Of a stretch of 64,000 nt of DNA, positions 25,114 through 36,325 are shown piece after piece. Location of the stretch: assembly GCA_028752905.1 (NCBI GenBank), contig JAQNBH010000013.1:11584897-11648896 (forward strand), in the 5' to 3' direction. The notes beneath the pieces are model-generated. The model searched no databases. It was not told where the DNA came from and saw only the letters and a program-made list of their open reading frames with translations. Each line of letters opens with the position of its first letter. The first letter of the stretch is position 1. Source of the DNA: Cladorhizidae sp. MBARI D1340-BT2. Taxonomy: Eukaryota > Porifera > Demospongiae > Poecilosclerida > Cladorhizidae. The translations under genes were made by a program, and so were the position numbers.

Positions 25114-25380
25114 ACGTAACCACTGGAGTGATGGTGTGTGGAGGACATCGCTTCGAGACTTCATCATGGAGATCTCGTGCACTCAGTGTCAACATTGTCA
25201 TGGCATCGTTCTGTTTCCACTCCGATGCAATGTACCATTGACACTCTTCAAGAAAAGTAGTGTAGAATTCTGGACGGCCAGTATTGCGAAGCCATTGATC
25301 TGGATCTTCTGTTCACAAATGATTTACAAAACTGGTGAGCATGGGAAGCGACCATCCAAATCTTGTAAATGATACCATTT

Positions 25381-25978
25381 TTTTTTAGTTACGCGTTGGA
25401 AAGCAATACTTGCTGTTCAAGGTAGAGCATAGGAATGGCTGAATTGCATGAGTACAGTACAGGCATCTCTATGACTTGGCCTTGAAGGTGGCACTGTTTC
25501 AGTATTTTGGACAGCACCCAGGACTTTCATGGCCACAGCAAAGTGTATAAATACGGACTGGTATCTACTTTTGCCAACCTTGAAGTCTCTTGATAGCTAC
25601 TCTTCAGGTATAGGCAGATTGTGATGCTGCTGTACAGAGCTGAAGCTAGCATAAACATCTGCTATGCTACTCCCATCAGCTATAGTGCAATCATACCTGG
25701 TCTTCAAAACTGTAGCACCACTCCTGATTTGAACAATCGCAAACAGGGTTTCATCTAGGAATTTTCAACTGGGAGGTTTCAGCAGGAACAGTATGCAAAT
25801 AGATGAGTCAGTGCTGCAGCCACCCACATTACATGATTGGGTGGGGGGATTATGCCAGTACCGAGTTGATTGGATGATGTGAAAGGGTCTGACCAGGTGA
25901 TTTTATTATAAAATTTATGCATCCCGATTCATACACCAATAATATGTAGCTCATTCAACATGCTTTCTAATTGTTTTG
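25381..25978. other. no gene seen
   Basis: No recognised coding content, repeat family or RNA gene. Confidence 0.3.
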
Positions 25979-26034
25979 TTTTTCCATGCTTGTTTTTCCA
26001 TGCTTGTTTTTCCATGCTTGTTTTTCCATGCATG
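25979..26034. repeat. 14-bp tandem repeat (TTTTTCCATGCTTG) x4
   Basis: Four consecutive units, the last with one change. Confidence 0.9.
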
Positions 26035-26275
26035 TTGGAAGGTAATTTATAATTAATAATTCACTTTCGCTATCACAGTAAAGAAATGCCCTTCATTGTG
26101 GTGAACTGAAAAATAGCAAACTTACTGTAGGTCTTTTCTAACGCTGCACTACTAGTTCTTGATCATTTACACTAGTCCCAGGCTAGTGGAATCGTGTTAA
26201 GCAGACCATGATACTGTTAAAAATACAAGTTCTACGTCAACTTGCATGCTTGCATGGTATTAATGGGGGGATATT

Positions 26276-26294
26276 CCCCCCCCCCCCCCCCCCC
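26276..26294. repeat. 19-C homopolymer
   Basis: An uninterrupted C run. A similar G run lies at 26513-26521. Length in the assembly may be unreliable. Confidence 0.85.
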
Positions 26295-26639
26295 TCACAA
26301 AACCCTGAAACTTCTCTAATTAGTCCACATTTATATTCTAGTTTGAGCAAACCTACATCATGCGCAGAAACCTACATAAAAACTGGCTTAGCTTTAAAAA
26401 AAATGGAGAGGGAGGGGGTGATAAACAAGTTGGTATCGCCTTATTCTGATAAGATGTAGAGTCGCATAGAAACTAGCTTTATTTAAACGGACACCCTACC
26501 ACTCCCACAAACGGGGGGGGGGAAGGTCATGATTTTCATGAGAAATCTTTGAAGTTGTCGCAAGTTCCTTTCTCGTCCCTGCGATGTTTACTGCCGTACA
26601 CACTCAAGAGTCCGACTCCACTGGTACAGTATTGGGCAA

Positions 26640-26773
26640 GGTCTTTGCTTTAGCGCATGCGCTGAGCATGTCCCTACCGCTCGCTATTTAAACTCCCACT
26701 ACTCGCTAAGCAAGGGACATGCCCAGGCACATGCGTAGCTAAAACTCCGGAAGTCAATTGCGTATCAGGCGCG
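26640..26773 (+). promoter_or_regulatory. probable promoter and 5' UTR of the discoidin gene
   Basis: A local CpG-richer island in AT-rich surroundings, ending at the ATG at 26774. It holds GCGCATGCGC (26653-26662), a match to the NRF-1 consensus. A TATTTAAA box lies at 26686-26693. A 10-bp inverted repeat GCATGTCCCT / AGGGACATGC (26666-26675, 26713-26722) flanks the box. Motif matches are by eye; the transcription start is unknown. Confidence 0.5.
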
Positions 26774-26831
26774 ATGGAAAAGTGGATGTGCTCTCTATTT
26801 TGTCTGCTTATGCTATTCAGTCGCTTTTCAG
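26774..26831 (+). CDS. exon 1: signal peptide
   Basis: Encodes MEKWMCSLFCLLMLFSRFS plus one base; donor GTATGG, phase 1. The hydrophobic core SLFCLLMLF is typical of a signal peptide. Confidence 0.7.
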
Positions 26832-29800
26832 GTATGGATGGGTATATTAGAATGTACTACAACTTTCTTCTACTATTGTATGTATAACATAGTAGTATGT
26901 ACCGAGTTGTGTTTGGGGTTATAGTTCACCTGCCGGAGGTTCATAACAGAACATATTTTATGGTTGTCATGATATTTTCAGCCGAAGTTGTTTCCATAAT
27001 TGTTAGTAGGATATGTATGAATATTGAGGTAGAGCAAAGGCACAACAAGCACACATTTTTCTACATCATAGCTTTATCTCTGACTGAAGGTGTGCTTCCA
27101 ATATATTGTAGAGACTGCCACCTATTTTTTTTTAAAGAGTTTGCAATTGAGTTAATGAAGTGAAAAATCCACTACTGCCCACATATTAGCACTAGACATC
27201 ATTACAAAGGCAATGGCCGGGTATTTGGAAGACGGGTTTAGAAATTAAGTGCTAAACAGCCAGAGTTTACAGAACACAGAAAATTAGGACTATCATGAAA
27301 GACCACTTTCAATCCATAGGGACATAACAGATGTATCTGACAAATAATTACAATTTGATAATCATTACTTTTTTACTAAAAAGCTTGGCTAGAATTAGCA
27401 TACTGCAAGCTGTAGACTGGTATGGATCACATGTTGTATAATTTGTATGATAATATATGTCTCATCCTGGTAATAGCTTGCTTGGATGGCAACACAAAAC
27501 TGATATCTGGGAGTAGGATGAACAGAATCCCTGACCAGTTCTTTACAGCAAATTCTGTGTATGGTAGCCACACTCCTCAGCAGGCAAGGCTGGAAGGAAA
27601 CTCATGGTGTTCTTCTAATTCTCTCACTGCATCATCGGAACGTCCCTGGCTGCAGGTCAACTTTGGAATTGATGTCAGTATTTCCATCATCCAAACTGGT
27701 GGATATAATTATTATTACCTAACCAGTTTTCAAGTCTTTGTTGGTTCAGAAGGGAATCTTCATCCATTAACAATATCTGATAATTCCACAGAGCCTATGG
27801 TAAGCAGTGATGTTTTAATAAGATTGTTTGCTCGATGTATCTGACACCATATATGAAGCTAGATTGGCATATTTACATATGCTATATGCAAATCCTTTTA
27901 TATACGAAAAACAAACTTCATTTTAAAAAGGTCTTTGTACGTAAGACAACAGATGAAGTAGAGAATACAGTGCTACCATCACCAGTCACAACTCGAGTTC
28001 TACGCTTAGTGGCAGTTGGGTGGATACCTTCATCTCAAGTGTGTGTGCGACTAGAGGCCCTTGGGTGCCAGATCTTCCCAGGTATGTGGCATTTATACTG
28101 TCTCTCTCATTGTTGGAGTTTATATATAGTGAAAAAAACCTGCAGGATGTCATAAATACCAAAACACCTAAGATATCTAGCAAGTGTATTATGGAATAGC
28201 TTTGTGTGTTCATTATAGTACACATGCTGACCGAAACCTACCACAAATATGAGTATGATTATGATATGAAATTGCACAATTTTTCATTATTTCATGTATT
28301 CATTAAAAAAAACTAAAAAACTTATCATCAGCTTGCAGCTTAGAACTTGTATAACCACTGGGGTGGTACACATGTGTACCATAAAAGGGGAGTGGGATTG
28401 AATAATCATCCTCTGACATTCATCTGGCCGTATGTTAATTTTCTCCGTACCAATAATTAATTTGTACACTATATTTTGTACACTATATATTTTAAGTCTA
28501 TGGTTGTCCTGCTCCATCTCTCCCTCTCCTTCCATCTCTCCCTCTATTCGCTCTCTATTGAGCAATATTCTATCCTGCTAAGGATACACAATAATAGTCT
28601 ACTGGCACAGTGTAAGAATGAAATTGGATGTGCTCATGTGAAGAAAAAAACATTTCAAACTTGTGCAGCTTCTTCAGGCCAACTATGTTAAACAGATAGA
28701 ATGACTACGCTAGCAAGAATATGACTTAACAATGATTATAATTATAGTTGTTTACAGATGAGAATATATATAGCTAGCTGACTACATTGTTATTTGTGTT
28801 AGCATTGTGACGGTTGATCTGCTTTTGCATTAAGACTATAAGTGTAGCATTCTTTATTTAATAGGAAATCTGTCATGCTCTTCTCTCTTACACTGCCTTC
28901 TCTTCCTCCTCTGAGTATCATCATCAGTCGTACAATGCAGATATGCTATATTATTACAGCAAGAGCAACAACAGAAGTACAAACATTTGCTAAACAGTAA
29001 TTATTTATTATGCTCTTTATCATGGCAGCCACACGATATTATGAATATGACTTCACTTTAGATACTTTGATTTGTATACAATGGAAGGGTGAGTACAAGA
29101 AGTGTACAATCCAAAATCAGTGTTTAGTGGTGCAGTGGATTTAATCATGGTGTAATAACTGTTATGGTAGCAACGTCCTTGGTACAAAGTGGATATTCCC
29201 CCCACAGACTTCCAAAACTCTAGCTATGGTTATTAATTCTATTTTACCATGGTAATAAGCTGATGACCAAGTGGTTCCCAACCTTTTCGGAACCATTACC
29301 CAAATTATCCTACTGTATGCCTTTTGCAACTCTCTTGCTCCACAACTTTAGCTTTCTGATACAGAAATAGCTTGTTTTGCATCGATGATTGTCACGTTCC
29401 ACCCTTGAAGGCCAATTACCTCTGTTGAGTTCATTGAAGATGTTGCCAAAATAGCACAGATAGAAAAGCCATTCATGATTAGAAAAGTGGTGTGCCAAGT
29501 CTGATCCTTTTTGCTGCAAATATAGTTGCACTGCCTCCTGAAGCTCAATCACGCGATTCACAACCTTGCTTCGAGAAAACCACCTTACTTCGGTGTGGTT
29601 CAGTAGCACTTCATATTTCTCGCCAATCTCTTTGCATAATTCTTTAAACACACCACTGTTGAAGTCTTTGGAAGTTAACAAGTTGGCTTTCAAGACATCT
29701 GGGAGCATCTTGGATTCAAGTGTATATCAGTGAATGCTGTAATGGTCAACAGTGATATCTCCATTTTCCCTTTGAACAGAGCCTCTGAATCTGTGATTAT

Positions 29801-32800
29801 CACCCATCATAGCAGGTACACCATCAACAGACACCTGTTGAACACTGTTCCAAGTCAGTCCATTTTTCTCAAGGAAGCCTCTGATGCTGAACACATCCTC
29901 TTCTTAGTCATCGTAAGACTCGGAAAAACTCTTACTTCAAATCCGAGCAGTGAATATAACGAATAAAGCACAGTAAAATAGCACAGCTGCTGATATCCGT
30001 GAACTCATCAAATTGCAGAGAAATTTGCCATATGGACTGGCCTTGACTTCTTCCACTACTTGTGCCATTATATCCACAGCCATCTTGTCGATCCTACATC
30101 GAATTGTGTTGTTTGAAACTGATATACAACTGAGCTTCTTAGCCTGCTCTTCATCACATGCTTTGGCAACCAGCACTCATGCACATGGCGTGATCAGCAA
30201 TCATATGGCCCTTATTCTCCTGTGCAACTTTGTAGGCCACCTCATAGGAAGCTTCAAGAGCGGCAAGAAGATTTTTTTGCTGCAGTACCAGTGTTTCCGA
30301 ATTGAATCCCTTCAACTGCTTTGCCCTGTGTTCGAAGTACGCTAGGTACTTGTTATGGAGGTCAGGATAACATTTTCAGCAAATGGTTTGCAAGTTTTGA
30401 TGGCTTCAGGCTATAATTGATCAGAACCTTGATGCAGATAACACACCGTGGTTGGTATTTGCCCTTTTCGAGAGCAAATTGACAAATCCACGAGCAAGAA
30501 AATTATCTGACTAAGTTCACTTCTTACTAGCCTTAACAACTTTTGTATGTGTGAAAAAAATTATAAATCCTTGAGAAGCTTGCTCTCACACTCACAGTCT
30601 GCTATCGACGTAGAGCACACTCAAGAGATTGGGACAATATAATTTGTTTAAATTTTAAACCAAAAAACAAACACTGATTATGATAACTTGAGTGTAGAAA
30701 ATTTCTTGTCTGAATTCAGTATTCAATCACATTATTTATACACAAAAACTTATCTAATAAAGCCTAATAAGGTAAAGATAAATAAATACACCTACAGAAT
30801 GACATTACCTATTCATCTATCACAGTGAAGGTAAGGGGGGAATCGACCATTTTGTAGGTTTTTTAAAAAAACGTGTCATAACTATTGAATGCTTAATCCA
30901 TTTTCAAAGATTATGGTCTCAAAATGTAGCTCATTCTAGGTGCTTTCCAATGACATTAGAATAATGGTGTTGCAATAAACTAGGACTGAAACATGGGCAA
31001 AACCATAAAGGTCCTTTAAAATGTTTAGATGCGCTCCTGTACCCGAACCGCAGGTCTTCAACACTTGCTATTTATGGTGATATTAGAGTGATCACAGATA
31101 CGTCTTTTGAATTCGTAGTTTTTTTTGTTTTGTTTTATTCCTCCCAACATCCCCAATTTCATTTTTATGCTGTCATATGCTGTCAGACTGACTATATCTC
31201 ATCAGAAAATGACTGGATTGGTTATGAGTCAATTGAAAAGACGGAGCAATGCAAGAGCTTTCGTAATATATAAAAATTATTTACTACAGACAAAAATTGA
31301 ATGAGTTACACGGTATCATGTGATGTCACTACATGAAAATTACATTTCATAATAAATCAGTTTGAAAAGTGCATGATAGTAGCTTTAGAATCGCACTAGA
31401 ATCACACAGAGGCTCGATCAAAGTTGGGAACTGAGAAAGAACGTGGCATGCGCAGGAGCAGACGTTTGTACCCCCCTTTGCGCAGATAGCGCGGAAATGA
31501 CTGAGCGATATTTTAGCCAAGTTTCAAGTCTTGGCCATGAACGCATATTATATTATGAACGATCCAATTTGCTGGTTTACAGGCTTCTTCTTGTTATCGC
31601 GCAGAGTTGCACAATGAAAATGGGAGGATAAAAAGTATCATAACTCAAGAATGGTTGACAATAAAATGTTGAAACTTGAAATGCAGCTAATTTAATAGTG
31701 AAGGTATAGAATGATGGAAAGGAAAAAAAGGAAGGGAAAAAACTCCACAAAATGGTCGATTCCCCCAGTTATATCTAAAAAGTTCTAAATTACAATACTC
31801 ACTAAATAATATTAAGAATATCATTGCATCACTCACTACACTGACCTAATGTTTTGTAAGTCAGGTATAAAAGACAAATAGCCCCCCAAAAATCCACCAG
31901 TCAGCATTGCTACATTAACCCCAAAATATTGGCCTATTACCACCAAGGGGTAATTTACCCCAGGTTGGGAACCAATGAATAATAATAATACATAATTATA
32001 GTATAAGAGTAAACAGAAGATTATCAGGTTATCTCTGTTAGAATCTTCACATCTATCATTAGGTGTAAGATTATCATAGAAGCCATTGGATTCTTTAGGC
32101 AGATATTCGGTTGTGTAAATCCTTCAATTTGGGAGTGCTACACTTGACGAGGGTTATAGATGGTAGAACTACTTGGGGTGTAAAAACAACAGATGTTTCA
32201 AGAGGTGATATGGTACGCTTCACTCATGACCATTGCCAACAACCCTGATTTCTCTGATTTTCAAAAAAAAATCTGCCCCAGAATAACCACTAACTCAACC
32301 TATAGTAAACATGTGCTCTTTAGTAAACAGGTGTGACTTATATTGACTTCCTTTGTAGTGTAAATGCTTACTGGGAAAATAAAGCGAACCTAGAGAAATA
32401 ATGTTAGTAAAAGGAATAGAGAATTTGGTTTGGAACTGGATCTGGAGGAAGGTAGAGTATTAGCCCCTAGAGCTATTATAGGAAACCCATCCCATCTTAC
32501 ACAGACTTTTGCCCACAAATACCAGCTAGCTTGCATTGTATAAAACATCCATCAGTCAAATCCAATACAAAAGTGGTACTCTCAGGGGAAAGTCTTAAGG
32601 TATACATGATGTATAGCCCAAACTGTATTTTACTTCATGCCACAATCCTTGAAAGGATCTAGATCCTAACCAGGAACTGGTTGTGCACTCTACTCAGCAT
32701 AGATAGCTCTCTTTAGATGCCTGATACCTGCCATCTTGTTTCTTAATCTAATCCCCTGTGTCAAGCTCTCTCTATCTACAGGTCAAGTCAATAGTACTGG

Positions 32801-35800
32801 AGCAACTAGTATGGTAGTAATCCTAGTAACTACTCCTTGTAAATCACAGGATTAATGCTAGCTAACTTTTAGTGGAAGTTGAATGGTAATTTATTATCAT
32901 TTTGATCTGTGTTGATGAAGAATAATAACTTCTACTCCAACCATTCTAAATGTCTCAGAAAGAGTTTCTCTCTCTTGCTTAAAGGCCAGCTCCGGTGTGC
33001 AGCGAGAACAGTTTTTAAAGATGATGTGGAAGGTGTATTAATCAGTGACACAACCACCACAAGGGTTTGACTTCTTTTGGTCAAGTTAATATATTTTTAT
33101 TTTTATCTAAATCTATTTTTAAACTGTTACAATCAACTTACATATATAGTATCATTGACTTGTATCATTGACTTGCTTGACACCTACTTTTCATAGGGTT
33201 ACTAATCCAAAATAGTTAATATTTTTGAGTCAGATAACCATTAGGTCTGTATATTTAACATGACTTGTGTGCGACACCCATTCATTCATACATTGTCCGT
33301 ATTATCTGGCTATGCAAGACTACAACTCCATTCTAATCACTCTAGTGAGTTAGGGCCAGGGAAGTTTCCAGGTTAGGCCAGGTGAATGGCTTGGGTTTGG
33401 TGCTAGGTTGGATAGTGGAATGGGATCAAACAATACTGGTAGTATCTCTACATTGTGACATTATAGCTATATGCCAAGCATGTATTAGTCTTTGTGTCTG
33501 TGAAGATGACCTTCCTCATTCATTTATATATAGGTTTGATAGCTCTCAACTAATCCCATAGCTTACATCATGTTATGTATTTACACACCTACTGGTTGTA
33601 AAAAGAAGTAGGTGAGTTGTGCTTTTGGTATTGTCAACGAGCCATTGACCAGGACATGCTTTTTTACTTTGTATTTACACACCTACTGGTTGTAAAAAGA
33701 AGTAGGTGAGTTGTGCTTTTGGTATTGTCAACGAGCCATTGACCAGGACATGCTTTTTTACTTTATTTCCAATATCCTGTCTGACTTAAAGAAAGTAAAT
33801 GGACTTATTTTATTCAAAAAAAAGTTAATGATGGTTAAATAAGAAAATAATATATGTTGTGATAAGGTGTGTGTTGTTAGCTAGTTATCGGTCACTTAAA
33901 ACAAATAATAGATCACTTAACTTCCGGCATGTATCTAGGTACCCAAGCAAACCTACAATTCTTATGTATTTTATAAGCAGAGTCGATTCTTACTTTAGAG
34001 GCACCACTGGTGGCCCGCTAAGAGGCATAACCTACGTCTTAATACACATGGTTTTAATCATATTCATCAAACATTGTTTCCCATGTTCAGGTGGAAATTT
34101 ATAGGTATATTTCCAGTTAGGCATGTCAAACAATGAATATGATTAAAATTCTGTGTATTATGACATAGGTGTGAAGGCTGTAGGCTGTACCTACAGTCAT
34201 CCCACCATTATCAACTACACAATGTTATTATTATTGTTCATATCATCGTTTTATTGTCTCTATCATAATCAGTGCCATCATCATTATTAAATTTCAAGAT
34301 TTGCAATTTAACAACGATGATCATCAGACCTATGCAAAAACATGTAATATAACAAGTGTTTTCTAATCTTGTGTAATAGCTTGCCTGGATGGCACCACTG
34401 AACTGATATCCGGCAATATATACAGAGTTCCTGGCCAGTCTTTTGCAGCAAATTCTGTGGATGGTAGATATACTCCTCAGCAGGCAAGGTTGAAAGGAAA
34501 CTCATGATGTTCCTCTGATTCTCTCACTGCAACATCAGAACCTCCCTGGCTGCAGGTCAACTTTGGAGTGGATGTCAGTATTTCCATCATCCAAACCGGT
34601 GGTTATGATGGGTTTAGGGATTATTATCTGACCAGTTTTCAAGTCCAAGTTGGTACAGAGAGTAGTCTTCATTCATTGATAATTCCATGGTGCCTATGGT
34701 AAGACAGTAATCTATATATAGATATGGTGTGTATGTCTGCATGTGTGTGTGTTGGTTTGTGTGAGGTGTGTGCATGCATGTGTGTGTGTGTCTGTGTCTG
34801 TGTGTGTTCCTTTTCTTTTTCCTCAAAGGCTACGCACACAGATGGCCCTAGGAAGGTGCACCAGGTGGTGGGGGTGGGAAAGGTAACTCAATTAGGAAAA
34901 GGAAATGGTTTTAGGTCCGTAGCCAATCACCTTTGGCCAAGTCATGCCAAACCCCAAGCTTTATCTTTGTCCTCAATGGCCATTTACACAGTGTGTGGGA
35001 CCTGGGTGGGTGGATAGAGTTATCTCTACCAATGCAAGAACAAGAGCAGGGTTTGCAGTCTGTAAGCCACAAAGCAGGCTATGGTATGTGCCTCCAGCTT
35101 TAAAATAACCATAACGGCCAAAATGAGGCAGATATTATCAGTGAAGACTTGGTGCAACCCGATCAGAGGAAGAACGGGAACCTAGGCAACATTTTGGGCC
35201 TGTAGACCGCACTCCATGGTCACACACCCATGCTTTAAAACAGCCAAAGGATGTAGGCAGGGTTTTGGGCCATATGCCACACACCCTGGCTATTCCTTCC
35301 CCCAATGCTTTTATACAGTAGGCATTGTCATGATGTTTTCTGTCTGTCTCTGTTTCTTTGTCCACAATGAGAACTGGTGGATAGGGATAGCACTTGAGAC
35401 TGGCTTATATGGATTTTGGGCATATGAGCCCACCATAATGCTAATCCGCGGGCCATTTTTGCAACTAGTTTTTATTTGTCTGGTCATAGCCAGTGATGAG
35501 CATAGTTTCTGTTGTCATGACTGAAGCTGGATTGGAATAATTATTAGCATTTATAATGTTTCATGCAAATCCCATGCTAAGAACACTACAAACTTCATGT
35601 GGTATTGTTTTTAACAAGGTCTTTAGGCGTGCAGGAACACACGAAGCTGAGAATACAGTGCTACCATCACCAGTCACCACTCGAGTTCTACGCATAGTGG
35701 CAGTTGGGTGGAGCCCTTCATTTCAAGTCTGTGTCAGACTAGAGACACTTGGCTGCCACCCATCGCCAGGTATATGGCATTTATATAGTTAATTCTCTCT

Positions 35801-36252
35801 TGTTGGAGATAAAAAATTAAGCTACAGTGAATGGAAACAATAAATCCCTTGGAACATATATTACGGGATAGTATTGCTGTCAATAAGTATGGTGTAGTAA
35901 CAAACAGAAACTGACCATAGGTATGAATATGTAAATAGTTATGTCAAAGGCAATGGGCACAGCCTGCTTTCATTATTTCAATTTTTCATTCCTTTATGCT
36001 TTATCTCTTGAGCAATATTTCATCGTGCTGGTAGGCTACACAATAGCATACTGGTATGATGTAAGAATCAAATTGGATATGTGCACAAACATAACTGGAT
36101 TATGCAGCTGGACAAACATCTCGAGACTGCAGAATTTTTCTTATTATTGCGAGAAAATGATCTGACAATAGTTGAGGTAGAAGAGAATACAGCTAGCTGT
36201 ATACATTATTATTTGTGTTGGCATGTAATGGTTTAAAAAAAAGTTATGTTTA

Positions 36253-36325
<73 letters not shown>

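Larger units (their letters stand above)
23230..25380 (-). pseudogene. unrecognised transposon-like coding relic with internal duplication
   Basis: Read on the minus strand from about 25380 downwards. GRPEFYTTFLEECQWYIASE (about 25215-25290) is followed by the duplicated block, then by the longest open piece at 23371-23802: RRLKLKDELVCEV, then HCKCQHYMFSVMKS and CLVCKPPGLPEDVF. The Cys-pairs with HYMFS and C-x-x-C-PP-LP recall large uncharacterised multicopy proteins that I associate with invertebrate genomes; that is memory, not a search result. Stops and frame changes show it is dead. No terminal repeats were found. Confidence 0.5.
29272..31974 (-). mobile_element. hAT-type DNA transposon inserted in SR copy 2
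   Basis: Ends match as inverted repeats: TGGTTCCCAACC at 29272-29283 and its complement GGTTGGGAACCA at 31963-31974, close to the CAGTGGTTCCCAACC ends of many hAT elements. Comparison with SR copy 1 shows uninterrupted sequence at this point, so the 2.7 kb is an insertion. No clean 8-bp target duplication is visible. It encodes the transposase relic described separately and contains a nested element at 30835-31766. Confidence 0.75.

Noticed and set aside
34725..35017. 97-codon Cys/Val-rich frame
   Set aside because: Starts within a GT microsatellite and continues into unrecognised sequence.
34380..35769. Functional second discoidin domain in the receptor
   Set aside because: TGA replaces the TGG codon at 34506-34508 and about 13 bases are missing, shifting the frame before the donor; only the second exon is intact.
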